Of a DNA stretch of 64,000 nucleotides, positions 55,468 through 63,799 are shown in pieces (positions within the stretch are counted from its first letter, which is position 1; each line of letters starts with the position of its first letter). Origin of the DNA: Microbacterium sp. YJN-G (lineage in GTDB: Bacteria > Actinomycetota > Actinomycetes > Actinomycetales > Microbacteriaceae); assembly GCF_015040615.1 (NCBI RefSeq), contig NZ_CP060402.1:806001-870000 (forward strand), in the 5' to 3' direction. The notes under the pieces are model-generated. The model saw nothing but the letters and a program-made list of their open reading frames with translations, had not been told where the DNA came from and did not search any database. Both the position numbers and the translations under genes were made by a program.

Positions 55468-56237
55468 TCGATGGTTCCCATCTCGCGGTAATCGCACAGC
55501 ACGGCGTCGCCGCGCGAGACCCACATCGGCCTCGTGAACGATCCTGCCAGGATGATCTCACCTGCCTCCAGTCGCTGACCGTGCTGATGGAACTTGTTCG
55601 CCAGCCAGGCCACTCCCAGCACCGGGTTGCCGAGCACGCCCGCCGCGACCCCGGTCTCCTGGATCTCGCCGTTGCGCGATAGCACGCCTGGCACCCAGCG
55701 CAGGTCGATCTCGTCGGGCCGCAGGTGCACGTCACCCAGCACGATCGCGCCATAGGCGGCATTGTCGCTGATGGTGTCGACGATCGTGCGACCCTCCAGC
55801 TCGATGTGCGAGTTCAGCACCTCCAGGGCGGGGACCGCGTAGTCGATCGCGGCCAGAGCCTGCTCGACCGTGCAGTCCGGGCCTTCGAGCGGCGTCTTCA
55901 TCCGGAATGCGAGTTCGACCTCGACGCGCACGTTCGAGAAGTGATCGAAGGGGATCTCCGAGCCGTTCGCGTACACGGTATCGTCGAAGATCACGCCGTA
56001 GTCCGGCTCGGTGATCCCGGTCGCCTGCTGCATGGCCTTCGACGTCAGGCCGATCTTGCGCCCCACGAGCCGGCGGCCGGCAGCGAGCTGCGAGTCGCGC
56101 CAGACGCCCTGGATCGCGTACGCGTCGTCGACGGTCGCGTCGGGGTGCCGCGCCGTGATCCTCGGCATCACCCCGCGGGTGCGCTCGGCCTCGGCGAGCT
56201 CGGCCGCGAGGGCCGTGATGGTTTCGCGTGTCAGCAT
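55452..56237 (-). CDS. hpaH: 2-oxo-hept-4-ene-1,7-dioate hydratase
   Basis: A 261-residue FAH-fold hydratase of the HpaH/MhpD type. [45 protein letters not shown] is the family pattern, [42 protein letters not shown] carries the ExE metal ligands. It adds water to 2-oxohept-4-enedioate before HpaI acts. It follows hpaD after a 100-base gap filled with a large inverted repeat. Confidence 0.93.
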   Translation of the reverse strand: MLTRETITALAAELAEAERTRGVMPRITARHPDATVDDAYAIQGVWRDSQLAAGRRLVGRKIGLTSKAMQQATGITEPDYGVIFDDTVYANGSEIPFDHFSNVRVEVELAFRMKTPLEGPDCTVEQALAAIDYAVPALEVLNSHIELEGRTIVDTISDNAAYGAIVLGDVHLRPDEIDLRWVPGVLSRNGEIQETGVAAGVLGNPVLGVAWLANKFHQHGQRLEAGEIILAGSFTRPMWVSRGDAVLCDYREMGTIECRFV

Positions 56238-56258
56238 CCGCTTCTCCTGCTCTCAATC

Positions 56259-56323
56259 GCGTCTATATGGCACAAAGTGTCGCTATGCCGCCCCGATACC
56301 GGCACTTCGCGCCATATAGACGC
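56259..56323. repeat. Large inverted repeat (24-base arms) between hpaD and hpaH
   Basis: Arms 56259-56282 (starting GCGTCTATATGGC) and 56300-56323 (ending GCCATATAGACGC) pair at 21 of 24 positions. The three mismatches are A-C on the plus strand, which are G-U wobbles in RNA from the minus strand, the strand that carries the hpa operon. Outer and inner sequences are related to the repeat at 49196-49258. Confidence 0.85.
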
Positions 56324-56337
56324 GTGGTGGGGTGCGC

Positions 56338-57504
56338 TCACAGCTGGTGGCCGAGCTTGTACTCGCCCTGCTTCCACTCGGGCATCGACTTCTCGCCCTC
56401 GTCGGCGCGGGTGTACGAGAAGCCGTCGGCGCCGATGGTCACCGCCATCTCGCTCGTGTCGGTGCGCGCGATGACCGGCTGCGGGTTGCCGTCGAGGTCG
56501 AGCACCAGCGAGGCGTCGGTGTACCAGCTCGGGACCACCGGGTTGCCCCACCAGTCACGGCGCTGGTTGTCGTGCACATCCCAGGTGACGACCGGGTTGT
56601 CGGGGTCGCCGGTGTAGTAGTCCTGCGTGTAGATCTCCACGCGGTGCCCGTCGGGGTCGCGCAGGTACAGGTAGAACGCGTTGCTGACGCCGTGCCGGCC
56701 GGGGCCGCGCTCGATGGCGTCCGAGCGGCGCAGGGCGCCGAGCTTGTCGCAGATCGCGAGGATGTTGTGCTTCTCGTGCGTGGCGAAGGCGACGTGGTGC
56801 ATGCGCGGGCCGTCACCGCCGGTGGCCGCCGTGTCGTGCACGGTGGGCTTGCGCCGCATCCATGCCGCGTAGACCGTGCCCTCTTCGTCCTGGATGTCTT
56901 CGGTGACGCGGAATCCGAGGTCCTGGTAGTGGCGCACCGCACGGGGCACGTCGGGGGTGACCTGGTTGAAGTGGTCCAGGCGCACCAGCTCGCCGGGCTT
57001 GTGCAGGTCGTAGCGCCACGACAGGCGCTCGACGTGCGTGGTGGCGTAGAAGAACTCGTACGGGAAGCCGAGCGGGTCGACCACCCGCACCGAGTCGCCG
57101 ATGCCCTTGACGAAGCCGTCGGGGTTGCGGCGCACATCGCAGCCGATCTCGGTGTAGAACTCGACGGCGCGGTCGAGGTCGGCCTCGCTGCGCACCCGGT
57201 ACGAGAACGCGGCAACCGCCGCGAGCGCGCCCTTGCGCAGCACGAGGTTGTGGTGGATGAACTCCTCGGTGGAGCGCAGGTAGATGGCCTCGTCGTCCTC
57301 CTCGGTGACGTACAGGCCGAGCACGTCGACGTAGAACTCGCGGGATGCCGCGAGGTCGGTCACGACGAGCTCCATGTAGGCGCAGCGCAGGATGTCGGGC
57401 GGCGAGGCCTGCGGTGTCGTCACCGGGTTCGCGCTGCGGATCGGCGCCTCCTGGCTCACGTAGAAGCCCGAGGAGGTGAGGGTCATCTCTTCACGGTTGG
57501 TCAT
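56338..57504 (-). CDS. hpaD: 3,4-dihydroxyphenylacetate (homoprotocatechuate) 2,3-dioxygenase
   Basis: A 388-residue two-module VOC extradiol dioxygenase like the Brevibacterium/Arthrobacter enzymes. RCAYMELVVTDLAASREFYVDVLG starts the first module. The metal ligands fall in VRLDHFNQVTPDVP (His), PRMHHVAFATHE (His) and GHRVEIYTQDYYTGDPDNP (Glu). It opens the ring of homoprotocatechuate between carbons 2 and 3. The N-terminus is about 20 residues longer than the usual 365-residue protein. It sits 44 bases after hpaE. Confidence 0.95.
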   Translation of the reverse strand: MTNREEMTLTSSGFYVSQEAPIRSANPVTTPQASPPDILRCAYMELVVTDLAASREFYVDVLGLYVTEEDDEAIYLRSTEEFIHHNLVLRKGALAAVAAFSYRVRSEADLDRAVEFYTEIGCDVRRNPDGFVKGIGDSVRVVDPLGFPYEFFYATTHVERLSWRYDLHKPGELVRLDHFNQVTPDVPRAVRHYQDLGFRVTEDIQDEEGTVYAAWMRRKPTVHDTAATGGDGPRMHHVAFATHEKHNILAICDKLGALRRSDAIERGPGRHGVSNAFYLYLRDPDGHRVEIYTQDYYTGDPDNPVVTWDVHDNQRRDWWGNPVVPSWYTDASLVLDLDGNPQPVIARTDTSEMAVTIGADGFSYTRADEGEKSMPEWKQGEYKLGHQL

Positions 57505-57548
57505 GTCAGCGTCCTTGCTTGATGGTGGTCTTCCGGAGTGGGGGTCGG

Positions 57549-59072
57549 TCAGCGGGGGTCGGGGTCGTCGAGATCCTGCTTGCCGAACGCGGGGTTGTGC
57601 GGGGCGCCGAGCGTGATGTGCACGCTCTGCTGGTCGGTGTAGAAGTCGAGCGAGCGGTAGCCGCCCTCGTGGCCGAGGCCGGAGGCCTTCACGCCGCCGA
57701 ACGGGGTGCGCAGGTCGCGCACGTTGTTCGAGTTCAGCCACACCATGCCGGCCTCCACGGAGCCGGCGAAGTTGTGCGCCCGCTTGAGGTCGTTGGTCCA
57801 GATGTAGGCGGCCAGGCCGTACTTCGTGTTGTTCGCGAGGGCGAGCGCCTCTTCGTCGGTGTCGAACGGGGTGATCGCGACGACCGGTCCGAAGATCTCC
57901 TCCTGGAAGATGCGGGCGTCGGGCGACACGTCGGCGAAGGCGGTCGGGGCGACGTAATTGCCGGTCGGGAAGCCCTCGGGGCGTCCGCCTCCGGCGATCA
58001 GCCGGCCCTCGGACTTGCCGAGCTCAACGTAGCTCATCACCTTCTCGTAGTGCTCCGGGTGCACCAGCGCGCCGACCTCGGTGGTCGGGTCGTGCGGCAG
58101 GCCCACCTTGACGCGCTTGGTGAGTGCGGCGAAGCGCTCGACGAACTCGTCGTAGATCTCGCGCTGCACGAGCACCCGCGAACCGGCGGTGCAGCGCTCG
58201 CCGTTGAGGGAGTAGACGCCGAAGATGCACGCGTCGATCGCGGTGTCGAGGTCGGCGTCGGCGAACACGACGGCGGGGCTCTTGCCGCCCAGCTCCATCG
58301 ACAGGCCCTTCAGGTACGGCGCCGAATTGCCGAAGATGATCTGCCCGGTGCGGCTCTCGCCGGTGAACGAGATCAGCGGCACCTCCGGATGCTTGACCAG
58401 CGCGTCGCCTGCTTCCTCGCCGAGCCCGTTGACGAGGTTGAAGACGCCCTGGGGCAGGCCCGCCTCCTCGAAGATCCCGGCCCAGAGCGATGCCGACAGC
58501 GGCGTGAACTCCGCCGGCTTGAGCACGACGGTGTTGCCCGCGGCCAGCGCCGGCCCGAGCTTCCACGACTCGAGCATGAACGGCGTGTTCCACGGCGTGA
58601 TCAGGCCGGCGACACCGATCGGCTTGCGGTTGACGTAGTTCATCTGCTTGCCCGGCACCTTGAAGGCGTCATCGGCCTGCGCGACGATCAGGTCGGCGAA
58701 GAAGCGGAAGTTCTCGGCGGCGCGACGCGCCTGGCCGAGGGCCTGGGTGATCGGAAGGCCCGAGTCGAAGCTCTCGAGCTCGGCCAGGCGCGCGTCGCGC
58801 GACTCGACGATGTCGGCGATGCGGTGCAGCACGCGCGAGCGGTCGCGCGGCAGCATCCGCGGCCACGGGCCCTCGGTGAACGCGCGGCGTGCGGCGGCGA
58901 CGGCACGGTCGATGTCGGCCTTCTTGCCGGCTGCGGCGTGCACGTAGGTCTCGTTGGTGACGGGGTTGAGCACCTCGAAGGTGTCGCCGTCGATCGAGTC
59001 GACGAACTCGCCGTCGATGTAGTGCTGAATCTTCTCCGGCAGATCGGCCGGGGTGTACGCGTCGGTCATCAT
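57549..59072 (-). CDS. hpaE: 5-carboxymethyl-2-hydroxymuconate semialdehyde dehydrogenase
   Basis: A 507-residue aldehyde dehydrogenase of the HpaE group. KPIGVAGLITPWNTPFMLESWKLGPALAAGNTVVLKPAE binds NAD, LSMELGGKSPAVVFADADLD carries the general-base Glu, and SLNGERCTAGSRVLVQ the nucleophilic Cys. It oxidises the ring-cleavage product of HpaD. The first of two adjacent ATG codons gives an ATGA overlap with the GntR stop; AAGGA lies directly upstream and would suit the second ATG (59069) equally well. Confidence 0.94.
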   Translation of the reverse strand: MMTDAYTPADLPEKIQHYIDGEFVDSIDGDTFEVLNPVTNETYVHAAAGKKADIDRAVAAARRAFTEGPWPRMLPRDRSRVLHRIADIVESRDARLAELESFDSGLPITQALGQARRAAENFRFFADLIVAQADDAFKVPGKQMNYVNRKPIGVAGLITPWNTPFMLESWKLGPALAAGNTVVLKPAEFTPLSASLWAGIFEEAGLPQGVFNLVNGLGEEAGDALVKHPEVPLISFTGESRTGQIIFGNSAPYLKGLSMELGGKSPAVVFADADLDTAIDACIFGVYSLNGERCTAGSRVLVQREIYDEFVERFAALTKRVKVGLPHDPTTEVGALVHPEHYEKVMSYVELGKSEGRLIAGGGRPEGFPTGNYVAPTAFADVSPDARIFQEEIFGPVVAITPFDTDEEALALANNTKYGLAAYIWTNDLKRAHNFAGSVEAGMVWLNSNNVRDLRTPFGGVKASGLGHEGGYRSLDFYTDQQSVHITLGAPHNPAFGKQDLDDPDPR

Positions 59073-59761
59073 CGTCCTTCTTCGCTGGGGTGTGGGTGTC
59101 TGGCGTCCAGGAACGCGTCCAGGGTGCGCCAGCGGTGGTCACGGGCGGCGAGCTCGATCTGCAGCGGGTCGGCGCCGCCGCGGATCAGCTCGAGGATGTG
59201 GGTGTGCTCGTCGACGGAGTGCCTGGCACGGCCGGGGACGAACGCGAACGTGGAGTCGCGGATGCCGGAGAGCCGGCCCCATCCGCGGTGCACCAGGTCG
59301 AGGATGTGCGGGTTGGGGCACGGCTCGTAGAGCACTGAGTGGAAGTCGCGGTTGAGGTTGGTGAAGGTGTGCGCGTGGAAGTGGTCGAGCAGGCGCAGCA
59401 TCCGGTCGTTGATCTCCTCGGCGCGGGCGAGCGCCGCCTCGTCGAGCAGCGGCGCGGACAGTGCGGTCGCCGCGCCCTCGACGAGCCCGAGGGTCTGCAT
59501 GGTGTGCGCGTACTCGCTTTCGTCGATCAGCGCGACATGCGCGCCGACGTTGCGCTCGAAGGTCACCAGGCCCTCGGCCTCGAGGCGGCGGATGGCCTCG
59601 CGCACCGGCACCACGCTCATGCCGAGCTCATCGGCGATCGCACCCAGCACCAGGCGGTAGCCGGGCACGAAGGCGTGCGACGAGATGCGCCCGCGGATCC
59701 AGGCGTACGCCTGCTCGGACTTGCTGCCCTGCTTGCCGTCCTGGGCGACCGTGCTGCTCAT
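59069..59761 (-). CDS. GntR-family regulator with FCD domain (FadR subfamily)
   Basis: A 230-residue regulator. AYAWIRGRISSHAFVPGYRLVLGAIADELGMSVVPVREAIRRLEAEGLVTFERNVGAHVA is the winged helix-turn-helix, followed by the all-helical FCD sensor with HFHAHTFTNLNRDFHSVLYEPCPNPHI and VDEHTHILELI (His ligands). It lies between the FAH-RraA and hpaE genes with ATGA overlaps on both sides, so it is expressed with the pathway. The TCGTATNNGA sites in the divergent promoter at 61364-61385 are its likely operators, with a pathway intermediate as inducer. Confidence 0.93.
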   Translation of the reverse strand: MSSTVAQDGKQGSKSEQAYAWIRGRISSHAFVPGYRLVLGAIADELGMSVVPVREAIRRLEAEGLVTFERNVGAHVALIDESEYAHTMQTLGLVEGAATALSAPLLDEAALARAEEINDRMLRLLDHFHAHTFTNLNRDFHSVLYEPCPNPHILDLVHRGWGRLSGIRDSTFAFVPGRARHSVDEHTHILELIRGGADPLQIELAARDHRWRTLDAFLDARHPHPSEEGR

Positions 59762-61314
59762 GACTGCGCCGCCTCGCCCTGTGCCGCCTCACCCTGTGCC
59801 GTTCCGCGCGCGTCGAATCGGGCGCGCCACTCGGCGTTCATCGGGAACAGCCCGTCGACCGGATGCCCGTCGGCGACCTGCTCGGCGATCCAGGCGTCCT
59901 CCTCTTCCTGGGCGAGCGCCTCGTCGGCGACCTCCTCGGCGAGGGACGCGGGGATCACGATGACCCCGTCTCCGTCGCCGACGATGATGTCGCCGGGCTG
60001 CACCGTGGCGCCGCCGCAGGCGACCGTCACGTCGTACTCCCACGGCACGTGCCTGCGCCCGAGCACCGACGGATGCGCGCCGCGCGAGAAGACCGGCAGG
60101 CCGATCTCGGTGACCGTGTCGAAGTCGCGCACGCCGCCGTCGGTCACGACGCCGGCGGCGCCGCGGGTCTTCGCGCGCAGGGCGAGGATGTCGCCGAGCG
60201 TGCCGGTGCCCGCGTCGCCGCGGGCCTCGATCACGATGATCTCGCCCTCACCGACCGCGTCGAACAGGCGCTTCTGGGCGTTGTAGCCGCCTCCGTGCGA
60301 GGTGAAGAGGTCTTCGCGCAGCGGCACGAACCGCAGCGTGCGCGCGGTGCCGACGATCTTCGCTCCGGCGATGTTCGCGGCGACACCGTCGATGAAGCAC
60401 GACCGCAGCCCGCGCTTGCGCAGCTGGCTGGACAGCCCGGCAGTCGGCGCGGCCTCGAGCTTTGCGCGCAGCTCGGGGGAGATGCCTCCCGCTGCGGCGG
60501 CATCCGGCAGCGCGGCGGCATCCGGCGCCCCGGCGGCATCCGCTCCTTCGTCTCGCTGCGCTCCCTCAGGGACCGGGGGGATGAGCGCGGCCGAGCCCCA
60601 GGCCTCCTCGCGCTGCAGGTCGTCGACGGCCGGCAGCGATCCGAGGGAGGCGTCGAAGGGGATCGCACCCTGCGTCACGGTGGTGCGCAGTCGTCCTGAG
60701 GTCGGCGCGCCCTCGGCATCCGGGGCGTCGACCTCGATCTCGACGACGTCACCCGGGACGATGACGCTCGACCCCGCCGGCGTGCCGGTGAGGATCACGT
60801 CGCCGGTCTCGAGCGTGAAGTGCTGGGAGAGGTCAGCGACGAGCTGGGGGAGCGAGAAGATCAGGCCGGCGGTGGTGTCGTCCTGGCGCAGCTCGCCGTT
60901 CACCCAGGCGCGCACGCGAAGGGCGCCGGGGTCGACGCGCGAGGCGTCGATGAGCTCCGGGCCGAGCGGCGTGTAGCCGTCGCCTCCCTTCGAGCGCACG
61001 TTGGAGCCCTTGTCGTTGGCTCGCAGGTCGTACAGGCCCAGATCGTTCGAGGCGGTGACGGATGCCACGTGCGACCATGCGTCGGCCAGCGAGACGCGGC
61101 GTGCCGGTGCGCCGATGATCAGCGCGATCTCGCCCTCGAAGGCGAGCAGCTCGGTGCCCGCCGGTCGCTCGACGGTGCCGCCGGAGGCGGCGACGGAGCT
61201 GGCGGGCTTGAAGAAGTACGAGGGGGCGGCGGGCCTGCGGCCGCGCTGCGCGGACCGCGACTCATAGCTCAGGTGGATGGCGATGATCTTGCCGGGTCTG
61301 GTGATCTCTGTCAC
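59758..61314 (-). CDS. Fumarylacetoacetate-hydrolase-fold enzyme fused to an RraA-like aldolase/decarboxylase
   Basis: A 518-residue fusion. Residues 1-235 are a FAH domain (GTELLAFEGEIALIIG, SNDLGLYDLRANDKGSNVRSKGGDGYTPLGP, LETGDVILTGTPAGSSVIVPGDVVEIEVD). Residues about 285-500 are RraA-like (RGLRSCFIDGVAANIAGAKIVGTARTLRFVP, GTLGDILALRAKTRGAAGVVTDGGVRDFD with the catalytic Arg-Asp, GDIIVGDGDGVIVIP). An Ala/Pro-rich linker joins them. In E. coli HpaG two FAH halves do the isomerase and decarboxylase steps. Here RraA may supply decarboxylation. The GTG start follows AGGAGG. First gene of the hpa operon; C-terminal AAQGE repeats are a 15-base tandem duplication. Confidence 0.9.
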   Translation of the reverse strand: MTEITRPGKIIAIHLSYESRSAQRGRRPAAPSYFFKPASSVAASGGTVERPAGTELLAFEGEIALIIGAPARRVSLADAWSHVASVTASNDLGLYDLRANDKGSNVRSKGGDGYTPLGPELIDASRVDPGALRVRAWVNGELRQDDTTAGLIFSLPQLVADLSQHFTLETGDVILTGTPAGSSVIVPGDVVEIEVDAPDAEGAPTSGRLRTTVTQGAIPFDASLGSLPAVDDLQREEAWGSAALIPPVPEGAQRDEGADAAGAPDAAALPDAAAAGGISPELRAKLEAAPTAGLSSQLRKRGLRSCFIDGVAANIAGAKIVGTARTLRFVPLREDLFTSHGGGYNAQKRLFDAVGEGEIIVIEARGDAGTGTLGDILALRAKTRGAAGVVTDGGVRDFDTVTEIGLPVFSRGAHPSVLGRRHVPWEYDVTVACGGATVQPGDIIVGDGDGVIVIPASLAEEVADEALAQEEEDAWIAEQVADGHPVDGLFPMNAEWRARFDARGTAQGEAAQGEAAQS

Positions 61315-61363
61315 GGGGCGCCTCCTCGCGCTGATCGGACACCGTCGGACGATGCCTTGTGCG

Positions 61364-61385
61364 TCGTATTTGAAATCGTATATGA
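61364..61385. promoter_or_regulatory. Tandem TCGTATNNGA sites between the hpa operon and the MFS gene
   Basis: TCGTATTTGA (61364-61373) and TCGTATATGA (61376-61385) repeat with a 12-base period; each is close to the perfect palindrome TCGTATACGA found at 63684-63693. They lie in the 131-base gap between divergent genes of the pathway, in AT-rich DNA, where the pathway's FCD-type GntR regulator would bind. Confidence 0.6.
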
Positions 61386-61445
61386 TGACCGCGCAGGTGG
61401 CAAGCATCAGGGGCCATCCGACAACGACGTCACCTAAGGAGCATC

Positions 61446-62831
61446 ATGAGTGATCACACCGGCTCGCCCGGATTCACCCCGACCGGCACCATCGCCAGTC
61501 CGCACGATCGCCGCCGCGTGGTCTTCGCCACCGTCGTCGGCACCACCGTCGAGTGGTACGACTTCTTCATCTACGCCTTCGCGGCCGCGACCGTGTTCGC
61601 AGCCCTCTTCTTCGAGCCCATGGGTGCGGAGTTCGCGCAGATCGTGTCGTTCTTCACCGTCGGCGTCAGCTTCCTGTTCCGCCCGCTGGGCGCGTTTCTC
61701 GCCGGACACTACGGAGACAAGATCGGCCGCCGGCCGATGCTCGTCATCACGCTGCTGCTCATGGGTGTCGCGACCACGCTCGTGGGTCTGCTGCCCACGC
61801 ACGCCGTCATCGGCGTGTGGGCGCCGATCCTGCTGATCTTCCTGCGCGTGGTGCAGGGCATCTCGGCGGGTGGCGAGTGGGGCGGCGCGGTGCTCATGGC
61901 CGTCGAGCACGCGCCCAAGCCCAAGCGCGGACTGTTCGGCGCCTCGCCGCAGATCGGCGTGCCGATCGGCCTGCTGCTGGCATCGATGATGCTGGCGCTG
62001 ATGGCGCAGATCGCTCCCGGTGAGGCGTTCCTGGCATGGGGCTGGCGCGTTCCCTTCCTGCTCTCGATCGTGCTGATCGGCGTCGGCTACTGGGTGCGCC
62101 GACGCGTCTCGGAGAGCCCGGTGTTCACCGAGATCGCCGAGCGCAAGGAGGAGTCGCGGATGCCGATCGTGCAGCTGCTGCGCCACCACCTGCCGCTCGT
62201 GATCGTCGCCGCCCTCGTGTTCGCCGGCAACAACGCTGTGGGCTACATGACCACCGGCGGCTACATGCAGCGGTACGCCACCGCCACGCCCGGCCCGATC
62301 GAGCTCGACACCTCGGCGGTGTTCTGGGTGGTCGCGCTCTCGGGTGTGACCTGGCTGATCTCCACCTGGTTCGGCGGCTGGCTCTCCGACAAGCTCGGGC
62401 GTCGCAACACCTACATCCTCGGCTGGGTGCTGCAGCTGATCGGCGTGTTCCTGCTGTTCCCGCTGACCAACATCGGCACGGTGGGCTCGCTCGCCGCGGC
62501 CCTGATCATCCTCACGATCGGCCTCGGCCTCACCTACGGCCCGCAGTCCGCGCTGTACTCCGAGCTGTTCCCGGCATCCATCCGGTTCTCGGGCGTCTCG
62601 ATCTCGTACGCGATCGGCGCGATCCTCGGTGGCGCCTTCTCGCCGATGATCGCGCAGGCGATCTTCCAGGCGACCGGGGCCACCACTGGCATCACCTGGT
62701 ACCTCGCCGGCATGACCGTCATCGGCCTGATCGGCACGCTGCTGCTGCGCGACCGCACCGGTATCCCGCTCGGGCCCGAGCACGAGGCCGAGCAGGCCAA
62801 GAGCCCGATCTACGGGCTGTCGAAGGCCTGA
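61446..62831 (+). CDS. MFS transporter, metabolite:H+ symporter (MHS) family
   Basis: A 461-residue permease with 12 predicted membrane helices. RRVVFATVVGTTVEWYDFFIYAFAAATVF and the loop GHYGDKIGRRPMLVITLLLMG are typical for the MHS (ProP/ShiA/KgtP) family, as is GRVVQGISAGGEWGGA-like LRVVQGISAGGEWGGAVLM and EHAPKPKRGLFGASPQIGVPIG. AAGGAG (61436-61441) precedes the ATG. Its divergence from the hpa operon suggests it imports the aromatic acid that the operon degrades, such as a hydroxyphenylacetate; specificity is inferred. Confidence 0.92.
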   Translation: MSDHTGSPGFTPTGTIASPHDRRRVVFATVVGTTVEWYDFFIYAFAAATVFAALFFEPMGAEFAQIVSFFTVGVSFLFRPLGAFLAGHYGDKIGRRPMLVITLLLMGVATTLVGLLPTHAVIGVWAPILLIFLRVVQGISAGGEWGGAVLMAVEHAPKPKRGLFGASPQIGVPIGLLLASMMLALMAQIAPGEAFLAWGWRVPFLLSIVLIGVGYWVRRRVSESPVFTEIAERKEESRMPIVQLLRHHLPLVIVAALVFAGNNAVGYMTTGGYMQRYATATPGPIELDTSAVFWVVALSGVTWLISTWFGGWLSDKLGRRNTYILGWVLQLIGVFLLFPLTNIGTVGSLAAALIILTIGLGLTYGPQSALYSELFPASIRFSGVSISYAIGAILGGAFSPMIAQAIFQATGATTGITWYLAGMTVIGLIGTLLLRDRTGIPLGPEHEAEQAKSPIYGLSKA

Positions 62832-62864
62832 CCCCGCTGCAGCTCTGAAGGACATCTGCAGGTC

Positions 62865-62895
62865 TGAAGGATGATCCCCGCCGGATCATCCTTCA
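62865..62895. terminator. Hairpin after the MFS gene, third member of the CTGAAGGATG family
   Basis: TGAAGGATGATCC (62865-62877) pairs with GGATCATCCTTCA (62883-62895). Half-copies (CTCTGAAGGACATCTGCAGG, about 62843-62862) precede it. It lies between the convergent MFS and IclR genes and may serve both. Confidence 0.75.
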
Positions 62896-62927
62896 TATCT
62901 GCATTCCTCCTGCATTCCCGAGGCCGC

Positions 62928-63617
62928 TCAGCCCTCCAGCGACTCGCGGATCGCGCGCGCCGAGCGCTGCAGGCGGGCGGCGATCTCGGCATCCTCGAAC
63001 CGGGATGCCGCATGCACGACGGCCAGCGTCGCAGGGCGCTTGCCCCGCAGCACCAGGGGGACGGCGACCGAGCGCACGGTGGGGATCACCTCGTCGTGGC
63101 TGGTCGCGAAGCCGCGCTCGCGCACGACGGCGATCTCGGCGCGCAGCGCCTCGGAGACCTCGGGCCACTCGGCATCCGGCAGCTGGGCGAGGATCGCCTT
63201 GCCCGGTGCGCCGACGGTGACCGGATGCCGAGCGCCGGGGCGCTGGGCGACGTTCGCGACCGCATGCCGCGGCTCGACGCTCGAGAGGGTGATGCACTCG
63301 TCGCCGTCGAGCACGGCCAGCAGCGCTGTGAGCCCGAACTCGTTGGCGACGGCCGTGAGCTCGGGGAGCGCCTCGGCCTGCAGATCGTGGGCGACGCCGG
63401 CGGCGAGGGCCGCCATGCGCGGCCCGAGCGACGCGAGCCCCGCCGCGTCGCGTGCGACGAGGCGGTGATCCTCGAGCGTGCGCAGCAGCCGGTAGGCGAT
63501 CGAGCGGTGCACCTCGAGCCGGGTGGCGACCTCGTCGATCGAGAGCGGCCCGTCGGCCAGGATCTCGAGGATCCGGATGCCGCGGCTCAGCGTCTGCGAG
63601 GCGGGGGCGGCGACCAT
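62928..63617 (-). CDS. IclR-family transcriptional regulator
   Basis: A 229-residue IclR protein. QTLSRGIRILEILADGPLSIDEVATRLEVHRSIAYRLLRTLEDHRLVARDAAG is the winged helix-turn-helix; the effector domain shows LTALLAVLDGDECITLSSVEP, PVTVGAPGKAIL and a closing AARLQRSARAIRESL. It is divergent from a flavin hydroxylase gene and two GAAC-type dyads lie between them, so it probably controls that gene, as PobR- and PcaR-like proteins do for aromatic degradation. Confidence 0.93.
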   Translation of the reverse strand: MVAAPASQTLSRGIRILEILADGPLSIDEVATRLEVHRSIAYRLLRTLEDHRLVARDAAGLASLGPRMAALAAGVAHDLQAEALPELTAVANEFGLTALLAVLDGDECITLSSVEPRHAVANVAQRPGARHPVTVGAPGKAILAQLPDAEWPEVSEALRAEIAVVRERGFATSHDEVIPTVRSVAVPLVLRGKRPATLAVVHAASRFEDAEIAARLQRSARAIRESLEG

Positions 63618-63683
63618 GCAGCTCCTTCTGTGCGCGATCCGCGCGCGTCCGTGCGCGGGCGGTCTTGTCACCGCATCCGCTCT

Positions 63684-63740
63684 TCGTATACGATCTGTTC
63701 AATAGTAGAACGTCGCGTTCGAATATAGAACACGCCGTTC
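63684..63740. promoter_or_regulatory. IclR-type double dyad and a TCGTATACGA palindrome in the divergent promoter
   Basis: GAACG-TCG-CGTTC (63708-63720) and GAAC-ACGCC-GTTC (63728-63740) are two inverted repeats whose centres are 20 bases apart, two helical turns, as expected for an IclR tetramer. TCGTATACGA (63684-63693) is a perfect palindrome matching the proposed GntR sites at 61364-61385. The region may integrate both regulators. Confidence 0.6.
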
Positions 63741-63799
63741 CTTGTGAGCAACACCTCGCGAGCAACACCTGACGATGCTGTCCAGGGAAGGACCCGACG

